DNA from: Olleya sp. YS
GTDB taxonomy: Bacteria > Bacteroidota > Bacteroidia > Flavobacteriales > Flavobacteriaceae
DNA length: 64,000 nt
Assembly: GCF_029760915.1 (NCBI RefSeq)
Contig: NZ_CP121685.1
Location: 904,001 to 968,000 of the forward strand
Direction of reading: 5' to 3'
Below are positions 9,544-17,931 of the stretch, piece by piece (the first letter of the stretch is position 1; each line of letters opens with the position of its first letter). The translations under genes were made by a program, and so were the position numbers. Under the pieces are notes generated by a model. That model did not search any database. It was not told where the DNA came from and worked only from the letters and a program-made list of their open reading frames with translations.

Positions 9544-9573
9544 AAAAAGACGCCAACTTTGGCGTCTTTTTTG
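9544..9573 (+). terminator. Intrinsic terminator after the M43 protease gene
   Basis: GACGCCAA pairs with TTGGCGTC over a 2-nt centre, flanked by A- and T-runs, so it could work in both directions. Confidence 0.88.
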
Positions 9574-9603
9574 TATTATTAAGTTAAAGAAACAAATTTT
9601 ACA

Positions 9604-10428
9604 ATGAAAACAATTACTATATTTCTATTTTCAATACTATTAAATGGTTGTGGAAGTACAAACCAAGCTAATGCTACTACAGATATGAAGCAAAATATAA
9701 GCGATAATCTAAATGGCTCTTTTGTTGTAAGTAAATTAGGAGAAAGCACCTCTGTACAAAACGACTTGACTATAAAATTTGATGATGCCACCAAAAGAGT
9801 ATCTGGTTTTTCTGGTTGCAATAATTTTTCAGGTAGTTATCAAATTAAAGATAAAAAAATAGCTATTCTTAATCTAATTTCGACAGAAAAAGCATGTTTA
9901 GACGATACAAACATGGTAGAAAGTAAATTCTTACAATCGTTAACAAAAGCTAACAATTTTAAAATTAAAAACAATGAAATTGTTTTTTTAAATGACTCTA
10001 AACAATTGTTTAATGCTAAACCTAATACGATTACAGATACTGCTAAACAAAGTCAAGATAACTCAATGATTATTGAATATACAGCAATAACAAGAGGGAC
10101 TTACAAGATGGTTAAAGTTGACCAAAATAGTATTAAGTCACAATTAAGTAGAACTGCACAAGAAGAAACAACTGCTTGCAGCAAAGACAATTGGGACACT
10201 TTAAAGAGCTTAGTAGAACCTATTAATTTAAAAGCTTTAAAAACCTTAGAACCGCCTAGTAAAGCTCATCAACATGATGGTGCTGCAATAGCAAATTTGA
10301 CTATCATAGTTAATGGTGAAACTTATCAAACACCAGCTTTTGATCATGGAAATCCTCCAAAAGAAATTGCAGATTTAGTAAATAAACTTCTAGATTTAAC
10401 AACACCTGAAACAAAAAAAGAAAACTAA
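9604..10428 (+). CDS. META-domain lipoprotein
   Basis: This is a 274-residue lipoprotein (signal ending LNGCGST). Residues ~30-125 form a META/HslJ-like domain with the typical FSGCNNFSGSY and STEKACLD segments. The C-terminal half (~140-274) is a separate domain. It contains TTACSKDNWDTL and a Gly-His-rich stretch (PPSKAHQHDGA) and is not assigned to a family. HslJ-type domains occur in envelope stress and antibiotic-tolerance proteins. It lies alone between a terminator and sufE. Confidence 0.8.
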   Translation: MKTITIFLFSILLNGCGSTNQANATTDMKQNISDNLNGSFVVSKLGESTSVQNDLTIKFDDATKRVSGFSGCNNFSGSYQIKDKKIAILNLISTEKACLDDTNMVESKFLQSLTKANNFKIKNNEIVFLNDSKQLFNAKPNTITDTAKQSQDNSMIIEYTAITRGTYKMVKVDQNSIKSQLSRTAQEETTACSKDNWDTLKSLVEPINLKALKTLEPPSKAHQHDGAAIANLTIIVNGETYQTPAFDHGNPPKEIADLVNKLLDLTTPETKKEN

Positions 10429-10482
10429 AACAGCTAACACTATCTTTAAGACTTCTTTAGTAGTAAATCATTGGATATTGAT

Positions 10483-10490
10483 TAATTTTG
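10483..10490 (+). promoter_or_regulatory. -7 promoter element of sufE
   Basis: TAATTTTG matches TAnnTTTG and lies 21 nt before the sufE ATG. No well-spaced -33 TTG was found. Confidence 0.5.
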
Positions 10491-10511
10491 TAGCCGAATT
10501 AAATTTGAAAA

Positions 10512-10937
10512 ATGAAGACGATTAAAGAAATACAAGACGACATTATTGATGAGTTTTCAATGTTTGAAGATTGGGAAGAGCGCTATCAGTATATGATAGA
10601 TTTGGGTAAAACACTTCCGTTAATAGCTCCAGAATATAAAACTGAAGACAATATTATTAAAGGTTGCCAAAGTAAAGTTTGGGTACACGCAGAGCTAAAC
10701 GACGATACAATTGCTTTTACAGCAGATAGTGATGCTATAATAACAAAAGGGATTATTGCCATTTTAATCCGTGTATTTTCCAACCAACACCCTAAAGACA
10801 TAATTGAAGCTAATACCGATTTTATTGATGCTATAGGATTAAAAGAACATTTATCACCTACCAGAGCTAATGGCTTAGTTAGTATGATAAAACAAATAAA
10901 AATGTATGCAATTGCATACCAAACACAATTACAATAA
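10512..10937 (+). CDS. sufE: Sulfur acceptor protein SufE
   Basis: SufE (141 residues) takes persulfide sulfur from SufS and delivers it to the SufB scaffold. The active cysteine is C52 in IKGCQSKVWV. The sequence includes the expected N-terminal FEDWEERYQYMIDLGK segment. It has its own promoter element and is 2 nt before the sufT-like gene, so the two form a second suf transcript separated from sufABCDS. Confidence 0.96.
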   Translation: MKTIKEIQDDIIDEFSMFEDWEERYQYMIDLGKTLPLIAPEYKTEDNIIKGCQSKVWVHAELNDDTIAFTADSDAIITKGIIAILIRVFSNQHPKDIIEANTDFIDAIGLKEHLSPTRANGLVSMIKQIKMYAIAYQTQLQ

Positions 10938-10939
10938 TT

Positions 10940-11266
10940 ATGAGTGACACTACAATAGATACAGCAGAATTAGGTGAGAAAATAGTACGCGTATTAAAAA
11001 CTATTTTTGATCCAGAAATACCAGTAGACATCTACGAACTAGGGTTAATTTATGATGTTTTTGTTAATGAAGATTACGATGTCAAAATATTAATGACCTT
11101 AACCACTCCTAATTGTCCAGTAGCCGAAACTTTACCTTTGGAAGTAGAAGAAAAGGTAAAATCTTTAAACGATGTAAAAGATGCAGAAGTAGAAATTACT
11201 TTTGATCCACCTTGGACGCAAGACTTAATGAGTGAAGAAGCTAAACTTGAATTAGGAATGCTTTAA
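10940..11266 (+). CDS. sufT: SufT/MIP18-type Fe-S assembly protein (DUF59)
   Basis: This 108-residue DUF59/MIP18-family protein helps Fe-S cluster maturation of target proteins. The hallmark segments DPEIPVDIYELGLIYD and TTPNCPVAETLP are present, the latter carrying the conserved cysteine. It starts 2 nt after sufE. The same family includes PaaD and the eukaryotic CIA factor MIP18, but the SUF context makes a SufT-like role most likely. Confidence 0.9.
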   Translation: MSDTTIDTAELGEKIVRVLKTIFDPEIPVDIYELGLIYDVFVNEDYDVKILMTLTTPNCPVAETLPLEVEEKVKSLNDVKDAEVEITFDPPWTQDLMSEEAKLELGML

Positions 11267-11269
11267 TCC

Positions 11270-11308
11270 AGTTGGCAATGTCCAGTTGCAGTTGGCAGTG
11301 CTTACTCT
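11270..11308. repeat. Dispersed intergenic repeat (copy 2 of CAGTTGrCAAT family)
   Basis: CAGTTGGCAATGTCCAGTT and the following CAGTTGGCAGT...TTACTC align with the elements at 5281 and 55965. As in those copies, it begins within a few bases of a stop codon. Confidence 0.6.
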
Positions 11309-11355
11309 GCTTTGATTACTCAAATGTAATACGCATATCCTAAAACTAAACTAAA

Positions 11356-11382
11356 TGTCACACTGAGCGCAGTCGAAGTGTC
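11356..11382. repeat. Small hairpin repeat of the CTGAGCGCAGTCGAAG type
   Basis: A short element, TGTCACACTGAGCGCAGTCG followed by AAGTGTC, has CACT...AGTG arms. The same motif is, from general knowledge, a frequent dispersed repeat in Flavobacteriaceae genomes. Only one copy is in this window. Confidence 0.45.
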
Positions 11383-11410
11383 TTGTTAGTAAAACTTAAC
11401 AACCTAAAAA

Positions 11411-11914
11411 TTGAAAGACGAAATCATAAATCGCGTCGCGAATAGCAAATTGGTCACCATAGACCTTGAGGACTTCTATCCTGAAGGGAAACGTGTACTT
11501 TTTGATATTAAAGATTGGTTGTTTCAAGAGTTGGTTTTAAAAGAGAAAGACTTTAGAGATTATATAAAAAATCACGACTGGAGCCAATATAAAAATCAGT
11601 ACGTTGCTATCACTTGTTCGGCAGATGCTATCATTCCTGATTGGGCTTTTATGCTATTGGTCGTTAATTTAGAGCCTTTTGTCGAAAAATGCCATATTGG
11701 CTCATTGGAGGATTTAGAGACTTCGATTTATCAAGATATCATTAATGACATTGATGGTACAATATACCAAGATAAACCCGTCATTATAAAAGGGTGTAGT
11801 AATAAGCCAGTGCCTGTAAATGCTTATGTTTTGCTAACAAATAAGCTTAAACCTTATGCTAAATCCATCATGTATGGTGAAGCGTGCTCTTTTGTTCCTT
11901 TATTTAAACGTTAA
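11411..11914 (+). CDS. DUF2480 family protein
   Basis: This 167-residue cytosolic protein belongs to the Bacteroidota family DUF2480. Typical segments are FYPEGKRVLFDIKDWL, AIIPDWAFMLL and the closing YGEACSFVPLFKR. The start is a TTG at 11411, chosen because no ATG gives a family-length product. The family is often found near suf genes in this phylum (from memory, not checked). Three cysteines (in ITCSADA, IKGCSNK and GEACSF) could bind metal or a cluster, but this is inference. Confidence 0.82.
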   Translation: MKDEIINRVANSKLVTIDLEDFYPEGKRVLFDIKDWLFQELVLKEKDFRDYIKNHDWSQYKNQYVAITCSADAIIPDWAFMLLVVNLEPFVEKCHIGSLEDLETSIYQDIINDIDGTIYQDKPVIIKGCSNKPVPVNAYVLLTNKLKPYAKSIMYGEACSFVPLFKR

Positions 11915-11975
11915 CAACTCTGTTAATTATTTAATTGATTGATTTCTAAATATTTATGTTTCTGTTATATTTTTA

Positions 11976-12004
11976 TTGAAATTATAGCGATACGTTATAT
12001 TTGC
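11976..12004 (+). promoter_or_regulatory. Promoter of the DUF3078 gene
   Basis: TTG at 11976 and TATATTTGC at 11996 are separated by 17 nt, a good match to the Bacteroidota -33/-7 arrangement, 27 nt before the ATG. Confidence 0.75.
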
Positions 12005-12030
12005 AACCGTTTTATTAAAACTTAAAATTT

Positions 12031-12936
12031 ATGAAGAAAATAGTATTATTAGGAGCATTTTTTATTGGATTGGTATCAATGAATGCTCAAACAAAAGAAG
12101 AGTTACAAGCTCAAAAAGCAGAAAAACAAGCAGCAGCAGATGCACTTCAAAGTGAAGCTGATGCACTACAAGCACAAATAGATGCACTTCCAGGATGGCG
12201 TAAAGGTATGTTTGGTACTATTGGTGGAAGTATTTCAGAATTTAGCAACTGGTACTCTCAAGGAGCTGCTAACAATGCTTCTGGTAACATTGGTTTTACG
12301 GTTAATGGTTTTGCAAATTTAATTGAAGACAAATTTTTCTGGAGAAATAATCTTAATGTTAATTTAGGTTGGGTTAAGTTAGACAATAAAGACATTGCAA
12401 CAGATAGCGAAGATTTTAACGCTACTACAGATGTATTTAATATTTCTTCTTTATATGGAAGAAACATTGCTAAAAATTTAGCAGTTTCTGGATTAGCAGA
12501 ATACAGAACAACTATTCTAGATAATTTAAATGATCCAGGGTATTTAGATGTTGGTGTTGGTTTAACTTGGACACCAATTGAAAACTTAGTAGTAGTAGCA
12601 CACCCTTTAAACTACAATTTTGTTTTCGCAAAAAATGATGCTGTTTTTCAGTCTAGTTTAGGTGCTAAAATAGTAGCAGATTACACGCGTCAAATAGGAT
12701 CAGTTAGTTTTAAATCTAACTTCTCTACTTTCCAATCATATGAAAATGGAGATTTATCTAACTTTACTTGGATAAATAGTTTTGGATATAACTTATGGAA
12801 AATGATTGGTGTTGGTTTTGACTTTGGCTTAAGAAGTAACAGACAAGAGGCTGCTAACTTCCAAGGGACAACCTTATCTGCAGCAGATAATAAATTACAA
12901 TCGTACTGGTTAGTTGGATTAAACTATCAATTGTAA
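12031..12936 (+). CDS. DUF3078 outer-membrane protein
   Basis: This is a 301-residue secreted protein. The signal peptide (residues 1-19, ending MNAQ) is followed by a short Ala/Gln/Glu-rich coiled coil (~21-52). The remainder is a beta-barrel-like domain with alternating aromatic residues and a C-terminal Leu (LVGLNYQL), as in outer-membrane barrels. Its GTIGGSISEFSNWYSQGAAN segment is characteristic of DUF3078. Strong promoter and terminator signals suggest a well-expressed single gene. Its function is unknown. Confidence 0.85.
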   Translation: MKKIVLLGAFFIGLVSMNAQTKEELQAQKAEKQAAADALQSEADALQAQIDALPGWRKGMFGTIGGSISEFSNWYSQGAANNASGNIGFTVNGFANLIEDKFFWRNNLNVNLGWVKLDNKDIATDSEDFNATTDVFNISSLYGRNIAKNLAVSGLAEYRTTILDNLNDPGYLDVGVGLTWTPIENLVVVAHPLNYNFVFAKNDAVFQSSLGAKIVADYTRQIGSVSFKSNFSTFQSYENGDLSNFTWINSFGYNLWKMIGVGFDFGLRSNRQEAANFQGTTLSAADNKLQSYWLVGLNYQL

Positions 12937-12958
12937 TATCTAGAATATACAATATCAT

Positions 12959-12989
12959 AAAAAAAGCACCTTAATTAAGGTGCTTTTTT
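12959..12989 (+). terminator. Intrinsic terminator after the DUF3078 gene
   Basis: A perfect inverted repeat (AAAAAAGCACCTT / AAGGTGCTTTTTT) with an AATT centre gives a bidirectional terminator. Confidence 0.9.
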
Positions 12990-12991
12990 AT

Positions 12992-13079
12992 GCGTTAAGG
13001 ATAGGAGTGACATCCTTTTTTTGCTGCCACATATGGCAAAAAAAGATATAACGGATAGCCTGACCCTTTAGGGTAACGC
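12992..13079. ncRNA. Multi-arm structured element, copy 1 (possible small RNA)
   Basis: The outer arms GCGTTA and TAACGC enclose three internal hairpins: GGAT/ATCC, TTTTTTTGC/GCAAAAAAA, and ACCC/GGGT. A second copy at 62792-62939 keeps the same order of arms but with different bases in the stems. The element lies between the DUF3078 terminator and the 3' end of hflX. It may be a structured RNA or a repeated DNA element. It could match an Rfam family such as Flavo-1, but this was not tested. The strand is undetermined. Confidence 0.5.
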
Positions 13080-13089
13080 CCAAATCAAA

Positions 13090-14319
13090 CTACTCCTCTT
13101 CTCCCATATTCTCATAATCGTAATCTGGATATAGAAAGTGATTATAAGGAAAGCGTGTTACATGAATTTCTCTAACCTCATCATACACTCGTTTTTTGAA
13201 ATCTTCAAGATTTTTCTTGTTTAATGCAGATATAAATAAAGCATTATCCTCTCCTACTCTATTCATCCAAGTTTTTTTCCACTCGCCTAAAGTATAGTGT
13301 TCTTTTGTTCGCACTTCTTGTAAATTTGAAGGATCAAAAGGTTCTGGCTTATAAGCATCTATTTTATTAAAAACCATAATCACAGGTTTGTCTGCACTAT
13401 CAATTTCGCCTAAAATTTTATTTACTGACGCTATATGGTCTTCAAAATTAGGATGTGAGATATCTACGACATGTAATAACAAATCGGCTTCTCTTACCTC
13501 ATCTAATGTGCTTTTAAAACTTTCTACCAATTGCGTTGGTAGCTTACGTATAAATCCAACAGTGTCTGTTAATAAAAAAGGTAGGTTTTGTATCACTACC
13601 TTTCTAACAGTGGTGTCTAGAGTTGCAAATAATTTGTTTTCGGCAAAGACGTTGCTTTTGCTAATGGTGTTCATTAATGTAGATTTACCAACGTTAGTAT
13701 AACCTACTAAGGCTACACGTACCATTTTACCACGATTACCACGTTGCACAGACATTTGCTTGTCTATAGTCTTGATTTTAGCTTTTAATAAGGCTATTTT
13801 GTCACGTACAATACGTCTATCTGTTTCAATTTCTGTTTCTCCAGGTCCACGCATTCCGATACCTCCTTTTTGACGTTCAAGGTGCGTCCACATACCTCTA
13901 AGTCTTGGTAGAAGATATTCGCATTGCGCCAATTCTACTTGCGTTCTTGCAGAACTGGTTTGTGCGCGCTGCGCAAAAATATCTAGTATTAAATTAGTAC
14001 GATCTAGTACTTTTATATTTAATATTTTACTAATGTTTCGCTCTTGAGATGCAGATAACTCGTCATCAAAAATAGCGGTACTTATGTCATTATCTTCTAC
14101 ATATTGTCTTACTTCCTCCATTTTACCAGTCCCTAAAAAAGTTTTAGGATTAGGCATCTCCATTTTTTGGGTAAAACGTTTTTTTACATCTCCTCCTGCT
14201 GTGTAGGTTAAAAACTCAAGCTCATCCAAATACTCTTTAGATCTATCTTCATCTTGATCTTTGGTTACAACACCTATTAAAACTGCTTTTTCAAGCTCTG
14301 TATCTTTTTTTTCTAACAT
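13090..14319 (-). CDS. hflX: GTPase HflX
   Basis: HflX (409 residues) is a ribosome-binding GTPase that splits or rescues stalled 70S ribosomes under stress. The N-terminal HflX domain contains TFLGTGKMEE. The linker has the RGPGETEIETDRR motif. The GTPase domain has G1 GYTNVGKST, G3 DTVGFI and G4 NKID. The length is slightly below the E. coli protein. A -7 box lies upstream on the minus strand. Confidence 0.96.
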   Translation of the reverse strand: MLEKKDTELEKAVLIGVVTKDQDEDRSKEYLDELEFLTYTAGGDVKKRFTQKMEMPNPKTFLGTGKMEEVRQYVEDNDISTAIFDDELSASQERNISKILNIKVLDRTNLILDIFAQRAQTSSARTQVELAQCEYLLPRLRGMWTHLERQKGGIGMRGPGETEIETDRRIVRDKIALLKAKIKTIDKQMSVQRGNRGKMVRVALVGYTNVGKSTLMNTISKSNVFAENKLFATLDTTVRKVVIQNLPFLLTDTVGFIRKLPTQLVESFKSTLDEVREADLLLHVVDISHPNFEDHIASVNKILGEIDSADKPVIMVFNKIDAYKPEPFDPSNLQEVRTKEHYTLGEWKKTWMNRVGEDNALFISALNKKNLEDFKKRVYDEVREIHVTRFPYNHFLYPDYDYENMGEEE

Positions 14320-14334
14320 ATAATTATTTATACT

Positions 14335-14343
14335 GCAAAGTTA
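14335..14343 (-). promoter_or_regulatory. -7 promoter element of hflX
   Basis: On the minus strand this reads TAACTTTGC, matching TAnnTTTG, 16 nt before the hflX start. Confidence 0.6.
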
Positions 14344-14398
14344 CATAATTGTAACCATAATAAATTTGCTATTTTTAAACCTCTAAAATTAGTGATAA

Positions 14399-15361
14399 TT
14401 GAAATTTAATCTCTTTAAATCCAAGACCAATAAACAAACTGTTGCATTTTACAACATAGAGAACCTGTTTGATATTTATAAAGACGAATTGACACGGGAC
14501 TTAGATTTTAATCCAACTTCAGAAAAACGTTGGACTATAAAACGTTACAATAATAAATTGCGTAAAATTGGCTATGCAGTATCCAATATTGGACGTAAAG
14601 AAACTAATACGCATCCTGCCATTATTGGATTAGCAGAAATAGAAAATGAAGCAGTAATTAAAGATTTGTTAGCCTCAAAACATCTTAAGGAATACCCTTA
14701 CAGTTATGTACATTATGATAGTAAAGACGAACGTGGAATTGATGTCGCTTTATTATACGACCGCAAAAAATTTAGTGTTTTACATTCTGAAATCTTTGAG
14801 TTTTCGTTTCATACTGAAGGCTATATAGATCATACTAGAGATATTTTGTGGGTTAAAGGGTTATTTTTAAACGAAGAGATAAATTTTATTGTCAACCATT
14901 GGCCATCAAGACGATCAGGTAATAACGAAACAGAACACAAACGAAAAGCTGCTGCTGCATACGTAGAAATGATTATATCTAAAATAAAAGTAGACAAACC
15001 AGATGCTAAAATTATAATCATGGGTGATTTTAATGATGATCCATCTAGTAAAAGTGTACGACAATTAGTTAATAATCAAGGATTATTTAATCCAATGGAA
15101 ACTTTAATTTCTATAGACAGAGGGACTACTGTTCATAATTTTGAGTGGAATTTATTTGACCAAATAATTATTACTCATAATTTTTTTGAACGTAAAGCCA
15201 AAAGCCTGCGCTACGTTAAAGCCGATATTTATGATGCTGATTTCCTAAAGCAATTTGATGGTAAATATAAAGGCACTCCTTACAGAACTTATGTTGGTAA
15301 ACACTATAAAGGTGGTTATAGTGATCATTTTCCTGTATATATGATTTTAAATAAAAAATGA
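14399..15361 (+). CDS. Endonuclease/exonuclease/phosphatase family protein
   Basis: This is a 320-residue EEP-fold protein without an obvious signal peptide. Motifs of the fold are visible: FYNIENLFD near the N-terminus, GLAEIENE (metal-binding Glu), NHWPSRRSG, MGDFNDDPSS and SDHFPVYM (catalytic His near the C-terminus). Members cleave phosphodiester or phosphoester bonds. The start is a TTG at 14399; no in-frame ATG lies before the first core motif. It is divergent from hflX. The substrate is unknown. Confidence 0.85.
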   Translation: MKFNLFKSKTNKQTVAFYNIENLFDIYKDELTRDLDFNPTSEKRWTIKRYNNKLRKIGYAVSNIGRKETNTHPAIIGLAEIENEAVIKDLLASKHLKEYPYSYVHYDSKDERGIDVALLYDRKKFSVLHSEIFEFSFHTEGYIDHTRDILWVKGLFLNEEINFIVNHWPSRRSGNNETEHKRKAAAAYVEMIISKIKVDKPDAKIIIMGDFNDDPSSKSVRQLVNNQGLFNPMETLISIDRGTTVHNFEWNLFDQIIITHNFFERKAKSLRYVKADIYDADFLKQFDGKYKGTPYRTYVGKHYKGGYSDHFPVYMILNKK

Positions 15362-15456
15362 CTTTAATTATGTAAGCTTTTGTAAAAATTATATAAAGCT
15401 AATTGCTTATTGATCCTGTAATTTTGTTGTGCATTTAATTATAAATCTTAAAAATC

Positions 15457-15906
15457 ATGATACAATATCAAGTGGGCAGTGCTGCAATACAAAACATACT
15501 TGCAATGAGTTATGATTTGGAACGCTCTTTACAATATTTAAAATCTCAAACCAATACTATTGCTATACAATCATGGATTGATGAAAAATTGTCTCATACT
15601 TTGGCTTTTAAACTTAAAAGTTTAAGTCTTTTAAATAACATGACAATAGAACAAAAAAAGCGTTCTAACTTAAAAACTTCATTGCGTTTTTTCTGGTTCG
15701 ATTTTAAAAGATTATTTTATAAAAATGAAGATAGAAAAATCATTAAAGAGTGTATGGAATTAAGTGCTTCATTTATAAACGAAATTAATAAAGAGATTGG
15801 CTCTGGTATACATTGTGAAACAACTTACAGCTTATTGAATGACTTAAAGACTAAGGTGTTTAGCAACAAAGACCATCTAAACTTAAATAAATTAATACCT
15901 AATTAA
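15457..15906 (+). CDS. Divergent DUF2383/PA2169-like four-helix protein
   Basis: This 149-residue helical protein has the layout of the PA2169/DUF2383 family: helix pairs and a segment resembling LKTSLRFFWFDFKRLF in the position of the family's RGWINIKS region. It is a diverged paralogue of the 152-residue protein at 22741. Ferritin-like four-helix proteins of this kind are associated with stress responses. Its last 15 bases overlap the end of the convergent DUF3095 gene. Family membership is moderately certain. Confidence 0.6.
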   Translation: MIQYQVGSAAIQNILAMSYDLERSLQYLKSQTNTIAIQSWIDEKLSHTLAFKLKSLSLLNNMTIEQKKRSNLKTSLRFFWFDFKRLFYKNEDRKIIKECMELSASFINEINKEIGSGIHCETTYSLLNDLKTKVFSNKDHLNLNKLIPN

Positions 15907-17073
15907 TTTTAATTTTTCCTTAAACATTATAGCTGCACTTGTATAACCACCTTCACTACCATCAACAAAATGAATGTGTTTTTCTTCTCTATCTTCAATA
16001 TAACAAGACATGATGGACGCGTGTGTACTATGCAATCCATAGATAATAAGCTTTTTAGACTCTAAATCATCTAGTAAAAGCTTAAGCTTACTAAGTTGCT
16101 TATTAGTACCTGCAATAACTGTATTAATTGATCCATCCAACATTATGGTATCAGATAGTTGAGTTACTCTGTAAACATATAATTTTCCAGCTTTAGAGAA
16201 TTTAAAATAATACTTACCAAATACCGTAATTAGCCAATTGTTAATCAAATAACTCCTTTTGTATTTACCTAATCTAGTATACATCTCTCTTCTAATTTTC
16301 TCAATAGAAGTATTTAATTTTAACTTTAATGCAGATATAGGATTTCGTTGGTTTAATTCGCCAAAAACAAAATTAATTTCGTTCATAATCATTCCGTAGA
16401 TCTCTGCTTGTTTTTTTTCGTCATGACAACTAACTAAAAGACATATTACTTTTTTTTCTGGTTTATCTGGGAAAATTTCGTCCCATCGACATTCCATTCC
16501 AGTAAGGTTTAAAGATTCAAATTTAGGTAACGCTGTGTTTTGATCTACAAAAGTCCCTTTTATGATTTGCTCTGCATATTTTAGCCCATTACCTAATACA
16601 ATTGGTGTTGTAAGGTATTGATTGTGTCTTAGCTTAGTAATTCTAACAGAATAATTGTTGTTGTAAACCTCTTCTAAAGATAAAGAACCAATGCGCAAAA
16701 CCAAGTTTAAAGTTTTTTCAATATGGTAACTATAATTGTGTAAAGCATTTAAAACATCTTCTAAAACCGTATTGGGTATTAACAAAGTAGAACCATCACC
16801 TCCAAAAAAATAAGGTATTTCAATGTTTTTATTAATTTTTTTTAGGGTATTTAATACGGTAATAATGCTTCCTGTGGCACTTAAATTAACATCGTTATGT
16901 TGACCTTTAGCTACTGCTGCAGTTGAGTTTTCAACATCTGTTACTACGACAGACCAATTTTTAGGGACACCAACAAATAAACTTTCATCGTTTAAAAGTT
17001 GGGATAGAGGCATGTTGTTTTTAGGGATATTATTATAAAAATTTAAATCATCTTTCATTAACCTCATTTTCAA
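15892..17073 (-). CDS. DUF3095 family protein (nucleotide-cyclase-like fold)
   Basis: This 393-residue cytosolic protein matches DUF3095. The N-terminal half contains VVTDVENSTAAVAKGQH and FFGGDGSTLLIP, which resemble the metal- and substrate-binding loops of class III nucleotide cyclases. The family is uncharacterised; a second-messenger role is possible but unproven. It is transcribed opposite to its neighbours in the stress block and overlaps the preceding gene tail to tail by 15 nt. Confidence 0.8.
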   Translation of the reverse strand: MKMRLMKDDLNFYNNIPKNNMPLSQLLNDESLFVGVPKNWSVVVTDVENSTAAVAKGQHNDVNLSATGSIITVLNTLKKINKNIEIPYFFGGDGSTLLIPNTVLEDVLNALHNYSYHIEKTLNLVLRIGSLSLEEVYNNNYSVRITKLRHNQYLTTPIVLGNGLKYAEQIIKGTFVDQNTALPKFESLNLTGMECRWDEIFPDKPEKKVICLLVSCHDEKKQAEIYGMIMNEINFVFGELNQRNPISALKLKLNTSIEKIRREMYTRLGKYKRSYLINNWLITVFGKYYFKFSKAGKLYVYRVTQLSDTIMLDGSINTVIAGTNKQLSKLKLLLDDLESKKLIIYGLHSTHASIMSCYIEDREEKHIHFVDGSEGGYTSAAIMFKEKLKLIRY

Positions 17074-17252
17074 GTTAGCCTGTAAATATAACCTTAATAA
17101 AGCTATCCACTGTCCGTAATTAATAAATTATATAACGTTTATAAAAAATTATGTAATGCCTAAAGCGGTGTTGTGTATTAATTTAGCAGTGTAAACTTAT
17201 TATAACAATCAATCACCAATCAACTAATTAAAAAACCTATTAAAAAATAATC

Positions 17253-17468
17253 ATGAAGGCATTAAAAAACATATTAATTATACTAGCAATTGTTTTTTGG
17301 GCATTGGGTTATATTTTTTTTGGAGGTCAAATTGCACACACATTTAAAATCTTGTGTTTTACAGCAATATTAGTTAGAATGATTGTGTATGCTAAATATG
17401 AATTTTATCCAAATAAAAGGACACCAAAAAACCCAAAAGATTTAAGAGAACAACAGTCCAACGATTAA
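17253..17468 (+). CDS. Tiny two-helix membrane protein
   Basis: This 71-residue protein has two transmembrane segments (about residues 5-25 and 30-47) followed by a basic, polar tail with several Pro-Lys. Its N-terminus (ILIILAIVFWALGYIFFGG) resembles the small membrane protein at 22056, so the two may be related. It precedes the hypothetical gene at 17518. No function is known. Confidence 0.65.
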   Translation: MKALKNILIILAIVFWALGYIFFGGQIAHTFKILCFTAILVRMIVYAKYEFYPNKRTPKNPKDLREQQSND

Positions 17469-17517
17469 TAAAACTTCATTATTAGATTATCGATTAATAT
17501 TAACTAAAACCAAAAAA

Positions 17518-17859
17518 ATGAATCCTAATAAATTATTATCAATTATTGTTATTTTATGCATCTTACCACTAATAGTAATGACTGCAAATTCTGGTGTAGA
17601 GGTTGTAGATAATTTAGAACCATTACATAATAACAATCAAGCTGAACAATCAATAAACAAAACTTTAAAAGTAGGTGATGCCTATTTTGACGTTAAAGTT
17701 AAAGTGCCTAATTATAAAATTGTAAAAACTGTAAATAAACCTATAGTTATTAGCACTAATAAATTAACTATTGAGTTAGATGAAGTTGCCACTAATAATA
17801 CTACTAAATACAACATTTCTAACAACTCAAAAATAACCAAGATTAAACCAATCAAGTAA
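17518..17859 (+). CDS. Small exported protein of unknown function
   Basis: A 113-residue protein with an N-terminal signal or anchor (~1-22, rich in Ile and Leu) followed by a short polar domain rich in Asn, Lys and Val. No motif is recognised. It lies 49 nt after a tiny membrane protein and 72 nt before the AraC-type regulator. Its place in the stress block suggests a cell-envelope role, but nothing more can be said. Confidence 0.6.
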   Translation: MNPNKLLSIIVILCILPLIVMTANSGVEVVDNLEPLHNNNQAEQSINKTLKVGDAYFDVKVKVPNYKIVKTVNKPIVISTNKLTIELDEVATNNTTKYNISNNSKITKIKPIK

Positions 17860-17931
17860 TCTTTAGCCTCAATAAACTGTAGTCATATAATAATTAACTG
17901 TAATGTATTATTTTTACAATAAAATTATTAT

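Noticed and set aside
15892-15906. Overlap of two genes as a frameshift or assembly error
   Set aside because: The genes converge tail to tail on opposite strands and both are full length. A 15-nt overlap is ordinary.
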